Source: [Phialemoniopsis] sp. UDSM-2020 (lineage: Eukaryota; Ascomycota; Sordariomycetes; Thyridiales; Thyridiaceae). From it: a stretch of DNA of 64,000 nt. Position numbers and translations under genes: made by a program. The stretch spans positions 2,914,001-2,978,000 of the forward strand of contig JAEILZ010000002.1 of the NCBI GenBank assembly GCA_018873225.1, in the 5' to 3' direction. Shown piece by piece: positions 22,299 to 36,334 of this stretch; the stretch's first letter is position 1; every line of letters starts with the position of its first letter. Under the pieces are notes generated by a model that was not told where the DNA came from, did not search any database, and was given only the letters and a program-made list of their open reading frames with translations.

Positions 22299-23911
22299 GC
22301 TTCTCGTCCTGGAGGACGGCGGGAGAGAGAGGACGAAGATAATGCGATCTTCCCCTTGTGCTGGTCGCAATGAAGTTTGGAGCCCGGATTTGGTGGATGT
22401 CGACTTATTAGCGGGCTGATTCGATGTCTCTCGGAATATTCCAGATCTCAGTTTGTCGCAAAGTCTAATCGTTTGTTTTGCGCAATACCGAACTAGAACT
22501 TTCTTTGCATATGACAAGAGAGAAACACAAAAAATCTGACTGCGACACGCAATGCATACAAAAGAGAATCGAAACGTGGAGGGGAGCGTGGTGGGAAAAT
22601 CCAAAGGGTAGGTAGGTCAGCACAGCAGCAAGCAAGCAAAGGTTGCAAGGGTTGCCGTCGTCCCAAACCGCCGGGAGGTACAGTACGCTCTATTACGCGG
22701 ATAGTGTAATCAACAAGGCGAATGCACCCTGCATTTGTTAAGCCACGCTGGTCACTCGCACTACGTCGCCAACAAGCTTATTAGCAGAGTTGAGGTAGGG
22801 ATCCCCGTCAAAGTGACGGAACCAGCTCGTGCCGGCTCCTTTGGCGATCTTGGCCCCAGCGAAAAGGCGGCTTAGGCCCCATGGCATTTGCTCTCCCCAT
22901 TGCGCCCCTCCCTCCTTCAAGGGCTCTTGGGACCAGTTTTCCCTTTGTCTCCAAAGTCCGGTTATTTGCCTAATTGATGACGTGAGAAAGCCGAGCAAAG
23001 ACAAGAGCCATTTCTATCATTCATGACAGCACAAAGACAGATTGCTTTCTTGTCCCATTGATCTAGTAGCCCTTGCGTCCTCGAGTATATACACACACAA
23101 AGAAAGCGGCGTTGGCCTAGCTGCCGAACGCTGAAAATAACTTGGCTAGGATGGTAGTGTAAACCCAAAATAAGGATTCCGTGAGGCATGGTTAAATTTG
23201 GAAGAAGCACAGCATTTATGGTGGCGGCGGGGGAGGAGGATGGCGTGGATGGATGGTGGGGAAGATGCGGTGGCCGTCTCCTTCATCCATTTCTTAGTGC
23301 CCTTTTGTAGGGCTATGAAAGGGGAGCTCTCAGGGGCTGTAACGCTGTTGGCCCCTCGCTAGACCTGCCGCTTCCTCGTTTCTGAGACATGGCCTGACGG
23401 GTTGGCTGCTTGGCAGAGAGGACTCCAGGTCAGACGTCAACGATTGTCAAAGCCTCATTCGTTGGGTTGCGCAGCCGTAGATGGATGGCAAATGATGTCT
23501 CGGAAACGCCATTCTAGAAGCTTTCCTTCATGTAAAGGGGACCGACCGTTGTCACTACAGTGTTAGTCATATTGGTGGTGCTGACTGATGGCCAAGAGCC
23601 AGAATAGAGCCAAGTGTGGATGAGAATGATCGAGTTGGTATTCGCCTTGGGCTCATTAACATTTTGCTCGTGATTGCAGCTATCGCAGGCTACAACAAGA
23701 AAAGACGAGTAAAAATCATACACAACACCGGCCGTTTTCAAAATGGATTACCACCCCTAACCTGACCGCCAAAAGACAACCAACGCCATGCCATGCAATC
23801 GTCACCGGCCCCGGCGACCCTAACCTCTCCATGTATGATGCACCATGCCAATGCCCAACGCGCCAAAGAAGCACCTAGGAAAATGCCACAGCCAACACTA
23901 ACTCACCAGGT
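22299..23911. other. 1.6 kb spacer, no gene seen
   Basis: This covers the promoter and 5' UTR of the DUF7053 gene and the 3' flank of the kinesin gene. Frames are short and unremarkable. A G-rich stretch near 23220-23265 (GGTGGCGGCGGGGGAGGAGG and neighbouring bases) is a simple composition feature. Confidence 0.45.
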
Positions 23912-26140
23912 CTACGCCATGGCCGTGAGACCCTCGTATGCCCTCTCGACAGTCCGGCCGCCCATGCCAGGTACACCACGCAGCTGATTGACCGACTCGA
24001 TCCGCCCGCCCGCCACATCAGCGCCCATAAGCTCCAGGTAGTCGACGAGGTCGCGGGCCTTCTTGGCCCCGAAGCCGGTCAGGCCCTTGATCTGCGCCAC
24101 GTCGCGCGAGTTGACAATGTCGAGGAGCTGCTGCTTGCGCGGCGTCATGTCGACCTCGTCCTCGAACACGGGCATCTTGGTAACCTTGACCTTGGGCTTG
24201 CGGCTCGCCTTAGTCCGCGGCCGCTCCATGAAGCTCTCGTCGTCGACGTCGGCCTCGCCATCGTCGTAGTCATCGTCGTCACGGTGCGCCCTCTTGCGGG
24301 CCGTGCGCTTCCCGTCCTCGAGCAGGCCGCTGGAGAAGTTGCTGCTGCTCATGCTGTTGCCCTGCGCACCCGAGAGCTTGGCTCGGAGCCTCTCGATCTT
24401 GCCCAACAGCTTCACCTGACCTGGGAAGAAAGGGAGGGCCATCTCGTAGTGTCGGAGAGCAGCCTCGTCGTCACCCCGCTCCTTGTGCTGCCGAGCCGCG
24501 AGTAGGAAGCGCAGACCCTCAGATCGCCCGTCGTCATGACGGCCATCGTCTATCCGGCGCTCGAGAGCCTCCAGGCGTCGCTGTACCGCATCGCTGATCT
24601 CGGTCTGCTGAGGCTGTGCTGGAGCTGCCGGGGCGGCCTCGGCCTGGGCCCGCGCGGCCAAGGCTTCTTGCACTTTTCGCTCGATGATTGCCTCGATCTG
24701 ATCGGCAGACATGGACGGCTGCTGGGGCGCCGGCTTCGCGAGGGAAGTATGCGATGGGCGGACAATCTTTGAGGGGCGAATGTCGGCCGAGTCTGATGGA
24801 CGCTTCACCGAGGTGGACCGCCTAGGCTGCGAAGTGTTGGCCAGAGACCCTGCGCGGGGGATGCTGGGCTTCGACCGGTCCGTGTAGACCGAAAAGGCCT
24901 TGGCCGGCTTGTCAGCGGCCTTGTTGGCGGCAGCCGCAACATTGGTCATGTTGTGCGCATTCGCCAGCGGGCGGAGAGGCTGCCTGGCCATGTTGCTCCC
25001 GGACATGCTTGAGGGCATCTTGGGCGGCTGCTTGAAGACAATCTCGTTTTCGATCTCGCGGACCTCGATGCGCTTGGCGCGGGAGCTGACGTTCAGACTG
25101 CTCAACGTGTCGAGGTGGTAGCTTCGCAGGGGAGCTAGGTTCAGGATCATGACGGTGATGCCATTGTTCTGCCCCAGAGACAGAATGCGGGTCATCTTGG
25201 ACTCGCGGTAGGGGATGCGCTTCTCGCCACGCGAGATGGCGTCCACACACTGACTCAGAACAAACAGACTCTTGTTGATGGCCGCTGACTCGATAAGCCT
25301 CTCCTTGCCATTGTCCGTACGCCGGTTGTCTTCCGAGCCAGCAAGATCAATGGCAGACGCCGTACTCTCCAGAACCATGTCGCCTGTCACCTGCGTGACC
25401 TTGACGCGGAGGATCGCGTGGCTTCGACTGCTGTGTGCGTTGAGCTTGGTCGCCGCGGTGACACGGTTGTTGTTGGCCTCGATGTACAGTCTCTCAAAGT
25501 CCTTGAGGTCGCCGCACGACCGCTCCGACAAGCCGACGACGATGGTCTTGCCGTCCTTCTCGCGCAGGGGCAGGCCCGAGGGCGTGCGCTTCTCCGGGGG
25601 CTCGAGGAGGTCAAAGACCTTGTCGTTGTAGATCTCGTAGTATGCCAGGGCAACGTCGACGGAAGTCTCGCCGGCCGAGTCCTTGGCAATCTTCTTGCCT
25701 CTCCTAAAGACGTGGCTGAGCAGCCTGGGAATCACCCCTCGCTCCGCCAGCTTGAGACCTCCGCGCATCGTGTGCGTCTTGCCCGTCCCCGTGACGCCAT
25801 AGGCAAAGAGGGTGATGTCGAGTCCTTGGAAGAGGGCTTTTACGTGCGGGGCAACTATTGCAGGTTAGCAAGCAAGCAGGAAAGATGGCCTCCTTGTATG
25901 CAAGGTGAGTAGGGTGGACAGAGGCATGCCTTCAGAGTTGAAGAGCTCTTCCTGGGTGGTAGGCTGGTCGTAGACGCTGTTGAAAGCAAACGAAAACTCC
26001 TCGCCCTCGTTCTTGGGGTTGGGGATCTTCACAATGTTTGGCTGCCGGCCGTCGTCGTTGTTGTCGGCACGAACAATGATGTCCCGGTCCAGCTCCTTCT
26101 CGAGGAGCGGTCGTATCCTGGCGACGACTCTGACAGACAT
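23912..26140 (-). CDS. Kinesin-10 (Kid/KIF22)-like motor with C-terminal helix-hairpin-helix domain, 717 aa
   Basis: Two minus-strand exons, 25930-26140 and 23912-25854, joined by an intron that starts with GC instead of GT and ends AG. The junction restores LFNSE-VAPHVKALFQG. The motor domain (residues 1 to about 345) shows the P-loop GVTGTGKT (90-97), switch I NAHSSRSH, switch II DLAGSE and the RVVARIRP start. A region rich in Pro, Ala and Ser with a short helical stretch follows (about 400-560), including a segment resembling TPR-like helices. The C-terminus (about 645-715) has two helix-hairpin-helix motifs (IKGLTGFGAKKARDLVDYL, LRGVPGMGGRTVERAY), the DNA-binding module of the Kid/KIF22 class. 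Such motors push chromosome arms in mitosis. It is divergent from the AIM24 gene across 439 bp. Confidence 0.92.
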
Positions 26141-26579
26141 GATGGGTCAATTGACGACCTGTGACTCATTCACGGAGGGGCGTAGATGGATCTAAAACAG
26201 AGAAGGAAAAGAAAACACGCTGTAAACCAATGTCGAGAGCTGTTGCTTCCCTGCAATCGAGTATATCATCCCGCAATTAAGAGCTTGGCCAGATTGTATG
26301 GCTTTGCTTGGTAGCGGACTTGTTTAGTGAGCTTGTCGGTTGCGGGTCTCGCAGCGTTGCTACAGCAGCAACCCTGAAAATTACAGCGGGTTTGGCAGTC
26401 CTGATGGTCTGTGCTTCGCAACCCCAGAAATGCACGTGCCACTTTCTAGCTGAGCCAGCCCCGGTCAGGAAATTCTCGGGTGTGAATCTCGCCGGCCGGT
26501 GGTATCGCATCAAACCACTGACGTCGAGGTTCCAGAGCTCGAAACGCCATCGCGCCAATTCGTGTACTGCACCCTCATC
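26141..26579. promoter_or_regulatory. Bidirectional promoter between kinesin and AIM24 genes
   Basis: This 439 bp stretch separates two divergent start codons, so it must hold both promoters. No individual element could be identified with confidence. Confidence 0.55.
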
Positions 26580-27871
26580 ATGCGCGGTTCTTCACCGCTC
26601 GTAGGGGCGCTCCGCACCACCAGGCGAGCACGGCTCCCTCCGCGGTCCGTATGCTGGCAATGCCGGACTATTCAGATCAGCGCCTCGCCTGCGACCGAGT
26701 CGCCCAAGGTCGGCGGGGATGCATTCGGAGCTCCCATCGACGGAGCCCGGGACTCGGCTGGTACGCCCTTCCTCCAATCAATTGCTTGGAGACACACTCG
26801 ATGCTTACTATGAAGATGCAGATGCCCGGTTTGAAGTCCTCGGAACGCCTTACTCCCTCCTTTCAGTTACGCTCTCCGCGTCGCAGAAGCTGTACACCCG
26901 GAGGGGAACGTTGGTCTCCGTCGCCGGCAAGGTCGAGAATGTAAATGGGACCTCACATAATACGACATGGACATCAAGCTGACATGCTCTAGGCGCAATC
27001 GATTCTATCACTGCGCAACCCGATCCGCAATGGCCTCCTAGGCATGCCTTTCCTCTACCAACGTGTGACGTCGACGACGCCCATCACTGCCCTCATCGCC
27101 ACCAAGTCACCCTCTACAACCTTTTCCATCCTTCACCTCGACGGCACCACGGACTGGGTCGTGGCTCAGCGCAATGCGCTACTCGCCTGGACGGGCCACA
27201 CCCTCTCCATCACTCCTCGCGTCCAACGGGGACTCTCGATGGCGCACTGGGGCAACTCACATCTCACGGGCCGTGGACTGGCAGCGCTCTCAGCTCCCGG
27301 ACATATCTATCAGGTCACGCTGGGACAAGGGGAAGAGCTGGTTGTGCACCCGAGCCACGTCGTGGCCTACACAGTCAACAAGAACCCACCGATGCCCTTC
27401 CGACTGAAGAGCACAACATTCCGACTGCAGGTGCCGTCCGTACCGGCATACATTACCAAGATCTCATCCGACATGATTCCGGAAGGCTTCTCCCGGTTCT
27501 GGAGAAACATGCGCGATACGGATACGTACAAGTTCTTGGCTAGATTCCTGTTCGGTCTTAGGACAGCAACGAGGAGGTCTATCTGGGGCGACCGGCTCTT
27601 CTTACAGTTCCGTGGACCTACCACGCTACTCATGTCGAGCCGCGGCGTGCGTGTCGCGGAGGTTCTGACAAAGGAGGATGTGAACGAGATCGCCGACACG
27701 GAGGCCGGCACGGTGCCGGCGGCTGTCGAGCTCGCGCTCAAGCCCAAGGCTGACCCGCAGGACGGGCACTCGTCCATGACGAAGCCCGTCGCTATACATA
27801 TTGCGAGCGTAGGCCAGGGCGGCAAGGTCAGCTTTGAAGACTCGAAAGATCTCAAGGAGTTTGTGCGGTGA
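26580..27871 (+). CDS. AIM24: AIM24-family mitochondrial protein, 392 aa
   Basis: Three exons: 26580-26760, 26822-26940 and 26993-27871. The first intron (61 nt) is required: without it the frame stops at 26813. With it, the frame joins as [21 protein letters not shown], the expected start of the AIM24 domain. The domain continues with [17 protein letters not shown], the second intron, then [51 protein letters not shown] and [11 protein letters not shown]. The N-terminus ([20 protein letters not shown]) is Arg-rich and lacks acids, as a mitochondrial presequence would. In yeast AIM24 is a mitochondrial inner-membrane protein linked to MICOS and respiratory-chain organisation. Length and domain order are normal for ascomycetes. 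Confidence 0.9.
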
Positions 27872-29747
27872 TCAATGACAACAAAGCCGGGTAGACAGCC
27901 CGCATGTATTTTCCTCTGTGTTACTAGATATCAAAAAGTGAATAGACCACCAACTCAGTTGCCAACCGCCATCGCACTTGCTCACGATTCGAGAAGACTT
28001 GTACTGCACATCGGATCGAAGTCCGCCAGCATCAATAGATAACCCCAAGGTGCCAGCTTGAGACCTGACGCCTACCTCTGCCATGATGCTGTGTTAGGTA
28101 CTGAGTTGAAGCCCTCGCGGAGCAAAGCCACGCGATTAGATCCGAACCCGGGGTTCTCACTGCTTGCCGGATCAGATAACCTTCTCTGGCAGGTCGGTTC
28201 GGAGAATGCCATTGACAACAAGACCGAGCCCGGTGTGACTCATGGCCCACCATGAACATGCACACAAAGTGACCCTTCTTATGTTGGAGGAGCATAGGGC
28301 TGAGATCTGCCATAGGAAAATCGGAGATACGAAGTCTAGCTCATGATCCTAGCGAATTTCGCCCTGAGGAAGGGACAATCTCGACCCCGTTCCCCTCCAA
28401 TTATTATCAATCAAGCCAGCTGCTCCACTGTATTTTAGGGGAAAGGAAAAAAAAGCTTGTCTCGCTACATGCCAATCACAGCGCCGGTCGATAGCTTTTG
28501 TTAGCGAGAAGAGCCTCTGAAACCTCCACATCCAATCCTCGCCTCGCGCCTTCGCGCTTTGCTAAGGCCGAAGGTTGTCAGAAAAGCTGGGATTCCACAA
28601 TGACGGGTCTCGACCCGATGGGCAGACCAACCCCAAGTCTTTGGGCTTGATAGCGTGCTCCGCTGTTATGGAAAGGGGGGATGGGTAATTGAGTAATGTT
28701 AGGTACTGTTTCAGGGAAAAGAGCATCAAAAAGGATCGTTGTCCCATGGTGACAGGGCGCACCGGTGGGTTGGGTAAGGGACCGGCGTATGACAAACCTG
28801 CACTCCAAAGAGGGTGGGATGAGCTCCGAGGACTGTCCATGGAGCTTGAGCTTGCTTGAGCTGATTGGCATTCATTCCTGTTGCATACAGTACATGGCAT
28901 GCATGTCGTGTCACCACGTGGAGGTATTGCGCCTTGACCGTTCAGTCTTGCGGGTGCACATCCGCGCCCGGATGAGATACCTACCATCTGTGAATTGCTA
29001 GTCAACCATCCCTTTCACCTTGCTGATGCCGTTTTACTCGCGGATACGGAGACAGACCAGGCTGCTGCCTGATGAGAAGAGATTGTAGTCTTTTATCCCA
29101 CTCGCTTCGCGATGTGAATCGTGACGATGCTTCAAGGCTGGTGGTGGTGTAAACTCCGCATCGCACGAATGGCCGAAAAGAGCGAGGTGCCCACTCATAA
29201 CATAAGCGTAGCACATTAGTCAAGAGGTGTGCGCGACCAGCGCGAAAGATGTGGCTCCCAGAAGAGGTAAAGGCATGTATCCCACCTATTGCGTATCTCA
29301 AAGGTGCTTGTTCCCACACTGGAAAGATAACATTAAGCCCATTAAAACCGAGCTTGTGTTGCAGGGATGTCGAGTCGGTGCTTCAGGGAGAGGTACCTCC
29401 GATGACCCGGGGACCAAATTCTTTTTGTCAGGGTCGTGTTGGTTTTCGATCATTATTTATCTTCGCCTTGGCCCTCGTCATGGACAGAGCCTCGAATTCC
29501 TTCTATTATCACCTTGAGCGTCAATAGCAAACCATTTGGTGAAGGATTGTGGCCAAGAAGTTCTGCCCGAACCCGGAATACATCACTCTTCCGATTGCAC
29601 TCACGCCCGGATCACCAGTGATATCTCGGCCGAGTACTACTCAGATCGACACACCTGAATTTTCCTTGCAAGCGAGAATCGCTCAGAGAAGCACAATTTG
29701 AGCTGTAAGAAACAGGAGGAGAATAGGAAACCTACAAGGCCGACATA
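27872..29747. other. 1.9 kb spacer, no gene seen
   Basis: The longest frame (28562-29005, minus) starts at a non-ATG codon and has no domain-like pattern. No repeat, tRNA or transposon end was recognised. The right part is the promoter of the following MFS gene. Confidence 0.45.
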
Positions 29748-31247
29748 ATGGCCGACTCATCACAAGTGAGCAATAAGAGCTCGTCACTCACCCTGAACGA
29801 GAAGGCCCAGGAAGCCGGCGAAGCGACACCCAGGGGCGGCATCATGTCGGAGAAGCAAGACAGCTCGGTGGCGCCTACGAGGCGGCCCTCGATAGAGCGC
29901 ATCCCCTCGCAGCAGTCCGAGACCGACGCCAACGTCTTCCCGGACCCGGAGAACGTCATCGAGGCCGATCTCGAGCGCGGCGGCGTCAACCCCAAGGAGC
30001 AGGCCCCCGCCGGCGCCCCTCCCGGCTTCAGCCCGGCCGATTTCCCCGACGGCGGCCGCGAGGCTTGGCTCGTCGTGTTTGGCTGCTTCTGCGGCCTGTT
30101 CTGCTCCTTCGGCCTCGTCAACTGCATCGGCGTCTTCCAGGAGTACTACCTGCGCGAGCCCCTCGCGGGCTACAGCCAGAGCACCGTCTCGTGGATCACC
30201 TCGCTGCAGACCTGGGCCATGGTCTTCTTCGGCCTCGTCTTCGGCCGCCTCTTTGACATCTACGGCCCGCGCTGGCTGCTCATCCTCGGCACCATCACCT
30301 ACGTGTTCGGCCTGATGATGACGAGCTTGTGCCACGAGTACTACCAGTTCATTCTGGCGCAGGGCATCGTCGCGGCCATCGGCTGCTCGGCCGTCTTCAA
30401 CGCCTGCATGAACTCGATCGTCTCGTGGTTCTTCAAGAAGCGCGCCGCCGCCTTCGGCATCATGGCCTCCGGGTCGTCGCTCGGCGGCGTCATCCTGCCC
30501 ATCCTCATGACCCACCTGATCCCGCGCGTAGGCTTCCCCTGGATGATGCGCATCGTCGCCTTCATCTTCCTCGGCCTGCTCTCCATCAGCTGCCTCACCG
30601 TCAAGAGCCGCCTGCCGCCCCGGCCCCGCCCACTCGTCCTCGCCGAGTACCTCAAGCCGTTCACCGAGCCCGCCTACGCCCTGACCCTCGCCGCCAACTT
30701 CTTCTTCTTCTGGGGCATGTTTCTGCCCTTCACCTACATCATCCTGCAGGCGCAGAAGCAGGGTATGGACCCCAACCTGACGACCTACCTCCTGCCCATC
30801 ATCAACGCCGTGAGCATCTTTGGCCGTATCGTGCCGGGCATCGTCGCCGACAAGATCGGCCGGTACAACGTCATGATCGCCATCACGCTGCTCTCGTCCA
30901 TCATCACCTTGGGTCTCTGGATCCCCGGCAAGTCCAACGCCGCCATCATCGTCTACGCCATCATCTTTGGCTTCTCGTCGGGCGGCTTCATCAGCCTGGG
31001 TCCGGCGCTCATCGCCCAGATCAGCGACATCCGCATGATCGGCATCCGGACGGGTACTGCGTTCGCCGTGCAGAGCTTCGGTGCCCTGACGGGCAGCCCG
31101 CTCGCCGGCGCCATCGTGTCTGCCCAGGGCACGGGAAGCTACCTCGGCCTGCAGCTGTTCTGCGGCTTCACGATGCTGATCAGTGTCGTCATCTATGCGT
31201 CGGCCAGGATCTACCTGGGCGGCGCCAACCCTCTGAAGAAGATCTGA
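29748..31247 (+). CDS. MFS monocarboxylate-type (MCT/Mch-like) transporter, 499 aa, intronless
   Basis: This is a single exon from ATG 29748 to TGA. A polar N-terminus of about 100 residues ends in [18 protein letters not shown], the conserved start of the fungal monocarboxylate-porter-like MFS group (D-G-G-x-x-A-W). Twelve spans follow. Characteristic blocks are [49 protein letters not shown], and in the second half [19 protein letters not shown]. Fungal members of this group are plasma- or vacuolar-membrane transporters of riboflavin, monocarboxylates or secondary metabolites; the cargo here is not deducible. The gene converges with the carboxylesterase gene. Codon use is strongly C-ending, suggesting good expression. 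Confidence 0.92.
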   Translation: MADSSQVSNKSSSLTLNEKAQEAGEATPRGGIMSEKQDSSVAPTRRPSIERIPSQQSETDANVFPDPENVIEADLERGGVNPKEQAPAGAPPGFSPADFPDGGREAWLVVFGCFCGLFCSFGLVNCIGVFQEYYLREPLAGYSQSTVSWITSLQTWAMVFFGLVFGRLFDIYGPRWLLILGTITYVFGLMMTSLCHEYYQFILAQGIVAAIGCSAVFNACMNSIVSWFFKKRAAAFGIMASGSSLGGVILPILMTHLIPRVGFPWMMRIVAFIFLGLLSISCLTVKSRLPPRPRPLVLAEYLKPFTEPAYALTLAANFFFFWGMFLPFTYIILQAQKQGMDPNLTTYLLPIINAVSIFGRIVPGIVADKIGRYNVMIAITLLSSIITLGLWIPGKSNAAIIVYAIIFGFSSGGFISLGPALIAQISDIRMIGIRTGTAFAVQSFGALTGSPLAGAIVSAQGTGSYLGLQLFCGFTMLISVVIYASARIYLGGANPLKKI

Positions 31248-31731
31248 GGCATCAATTGTTCCTATTGGTATATGGTGTTATCTCTTTAGAAGCGAACTTT
31301 CATTGTTATGATATCATTTTGCATGAAAGCATTAGATATGGTCTGGGATAGAATGGGTTCAGGAATGACATTCTGTCTTGCATTTGCACCTGGATTGGGA
31401 TACAGCAAACACAACTGGCAGGAGTTTCGGGACAATATTCCACTTTTGATTGGCAGCGCGAACCGCGCAAGTAAGGGTTTCAAAGATCTAAGAAGCGAAG
31501 AAAGTTAATAGTGATAAAAGGAATAAAAGAAAGAAAAAATTGTTATCTTTGAAAAGCCTAGGATATCGCTGCACAAGAACCTTGCTGAATTTAAAATCTA
31601 ATGCAACATCCGGATTTCCCCAGGGCTCGGTCCGCTACCGACCCGCTAGCCCTCCCGCCAAGCCAGCCCGTACCCGATCCAACGCGGCACGTCCGTCCTC
31701 CCTGAAAACGAAACGCCACAGGTCTCGGAGC
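31248..31731. other. Convergent 3' spacer, no gene seen
   Basis: This AT-rich stretch of about 480 bp between converging genes is expected to carry 3' UTRs. No separate feature was identified. Confidence 0.45.
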
Positions 31732-33612
<1,881 letters not shown>

Positions 33613-35103
33613 CCTGAGCGATTAAAGATTGGCAATGCCAGAGAAAAGCATGTCCAGGCCATGACGGTGAAAGCAATGCAGATCCCAGATTATATGTCTG
33701 GAAGTGGGACACACGCACATAAAGTGAGCTGCGCCGTAAACAGACAATCCCCTTACAGACAGGTCTCTCCGACGGGTGTGGTAAGGCGTACCTGAGGGCG
33801 GAACACGAGGATGTCTTACCACCCCGGCACGTTATTGTGGTACTGCATGCATGTGCAGGAGGAAGTTGCCGGCTTACTGCGGGGAAGAAGAAATTGTGAG
33901 CAGCAAGATGTACCCTGGTTCTGCGAGGTTATGTCACCATTCGAGGCATAATTTTGCGATAAGAAATATAGAGGGTACATGGCATACTTGACCTTGCACC
34001 CATTGCCTGGTCAAAATCCCAGGCGAACGAACACGCTTGTATTGCAAGGTCGTTCTTTAAAGAGGGCACAATGTTGGCAAATCCACTGCTTCCTGGCTCC
34101 CCCAAAGCACTTCGAACATCACAGCAACAACCCCCTCTCTTCCAACCAGATCCCTGGCTTTCTTCGTCCAATTACTGAGCTTGTATGAGCAGATTGAGTT
34201 GTGGAACCTTTAAGTCTACTATTTGAATGTGCACTGGATAAGAGTCAAATCCTGGTTTGCTCAAGCTGGACGTTGCTCGCCAGGTACAGACCTATACTAG
34301 CTTCTTCGCTATGAAACTCATCGCGAGAAATTGGGCAATTGAATTCCTAAACTTCCCATCGTCATTTGATACAGCATTATATTCTCTGTTCCCACTACTT
34401 GAGACCATGGCGCGGAATTGTCTTTCACGAGCCAGCCTGGCGATGTCCAGAGCCGCAAATCAAGATGCCAGAATAACACCGGTAAATGGGCCAATCAAAT
34501 TACTCAACTCAATTGAGACGAGTTCTCGATCAGATTATCAAAACTCGAGGAACGGATTCCAGTTCTGCTGCCAGTGCCCAATCCTCTGGGTATCCGGGCT
34601 TCCTCAAACACAGCAGATGGGTCAACTTTTGACGCAAGAATCCAGACTGTGACAATGCTATGACAGTTGCTCACTCCATGTGAGTATATTCGGCGAGGAT
34701 AGCAACGTGATAATACAATAATACTGAGTATCACATTCAGTGCATCGAAGCAATTGGCGTCACTGGACCAAGACAAGACTTCCAAGCGCAGAAGGAGTCG
34801 CAACTCGGATGCTCTCTCCCAGGGCAGTGTGTGTTCTACAAACAGCACTCGCCTAGCGTCGAGAAAGACATCTCCCATGCTTGACAGCTACCTGCAGTCT
34901 ACATACCAAACTGCATTTTCAGAACAGTGGGTGGCCCAAGAAGATCTGTGGTCAAGTCAGCAACGGAAACGGGGTGATCTTGCCAACCAAGTTGAGAAGT
35001 ACCATACCGAGCGTATTGCCAACAGCCTTCGAGCTTTTACCGATATTTTTGAGAGGAAGATCGTCGTCCGGAGTTACCGACGCTAACTTGGTCCTGCAAC
35101 ACC
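33613..35103. other. 1.5 kb divergent spacer, no accepted gene
   Basis: It contains the carboxylesterase promoter on the left and the promoter of the zinc-finger-like gene on the right. An open frame ending at 35086 has a coding-like composition, but its first ATG (34877) would give only 69 residues and I could not splice it to the next gene. Confidence 0.4.
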
Positions 35104-36112
35104 ATGGCTGGTTTGGGCACGAGGACTGAAAGGGAGCAAGTCGACGGGCTTCTTAGCATGGATAACGCCACCGGCAGGTCGTGCGCTACCGCAGAAAGCG
35201 AGCCTCGGCTATTTGAGCGTTTCAAGATGTTTACGGAGCAGTGCTACCCAGACAAGAACAAGGAGGACCTGGTTTGTCCCTTTGTGCGGTTTTACCCCGA
35301 ACATTACGACAAGATCACAACTGCAGGATGTCAGAAGAATGGATTTGAGGACTTCTCTAGGCTCAAGTAAGTACATGCATGAGAAACTCACCATGGACTA
35401 GCAGCTCATACAGTCTCAGGACGCACATAGACAGGGCTCATGTTGCCGGAAGTGTGTCAAAAGAGAACAAGAGAGGCCCTGCTGTTCCCATGATCGAGAC
35501 CGAAAGGGTCAAAGACTGGGACATTTACAGAAAAGACAGAAAGGGTGTCAACGCGAAGAACTCCAAAGATGATGCAACGAAGTGGTGGGATATTGCTCGC
35601 CACTCGGTCGGTCGTGATTTGCAGCCCCATGGGCACCGCGACGACTGTGAGTACACACCCTTGTCTATGACTCTGATAACTCACTTACATAATAACGTGT
35701 AGTCCACCTTGAATTCCCTGGTGCATCGTTTCAAATCTTTGTCCAGTTTATTCGATGGCTAGAGAGCAGTAGGCTCGGCCGATTACAGCTGTTCGACGCC
35801 AATGAGCAAGGGCCGACAGATGAGACTTGGCCAGCAAACAGAGCAAGGACTCAGGAGCACGTGGCGTTTCTTAATGAGAGGCCAGAATCCCATGTTACCT
35901 ACGAGCAAGGGCCAAAGGACTCAGGCTACAGTTCTATGAGTGGCCAATCAGAAGGGGAAGTCGGACTTGGTCTCCAACATCAACATGCTGGCAACTCGGC
36001 GTGTGTTTGCCCCGCTGATTTGGTGAAAGGAGCAGGAGGTTTCTGCATCGACAGTGATGGGGATGAGTTGATGTTTCTAGACCTTCCGAGCGACACACCC
36101 TCAGCTGTTTGA
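35104..36112 (+). CDS. Small fungal protein with a C2H2-like finger, 299 aa
   Basis: Three exons: 35104-35366, 35420-35646 and 35703-36112, each junction GT...AG and frame-keeping. The ATG at 35104 has a good ACACC context. The recognisable part is CPFVRFYPEHYDKITTAGC near residue 59, followed after the first intron by SRLKTHIDRAH. Its Cys, Cys, His, His order and spacing resemble the atypical C2H2 finger found in many fungal proteins, where a CPxxxxxPxxY segment precedes an HLxRxH. The third exon (SFQIFVQFIRWLESSRLGRL) starts with a hydrophobic helix and ends in a polar acidic tail. No DNA-binding or catalytic role is established. It may be a short form of a longer family protein. Confidence 0.65.
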
Positions 36113-36334
36113 CCGCACCTGTTTACTTAGTGGCGCGCCAGAATGTTGTCTTGTCAAGGCATCATTTTCATCAGATTGCTGACTTGCTATACTTTGTTGG
36201 TTGAAAATAGGTGCAATGGCAATGAAAGCATTTGTATTGTCTTCCCTTTCATATTCAAGAGGCTAATCATTTGTATGAAACATGAGGGTTGTGATTGCAA
36301 TCTGTGAACTGCGTTAACATGTTCCTAGCCTGTC

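Noticed and set aside
20952..22604. Longer 550-codon version of the DUF7053 protein
   Set aside because: The extra 102 N-terminal residues begin at a non-ATG codon, and the conserved domain starts right after the ATG at 22298.
28562..29005. Minus-strand frame of 147 codons in the 28-29.7 kb spacer
   Set aside because: It begins at a non-ATG codon and has no domain pattern or supporting splice sites.
34877..35086. Open frame just upstream of the zinc-finger-like gene
   Set aside because: Composition is coding-like, but only 69 residues follow its ATG, and I found no splice route into the gene at 35104.
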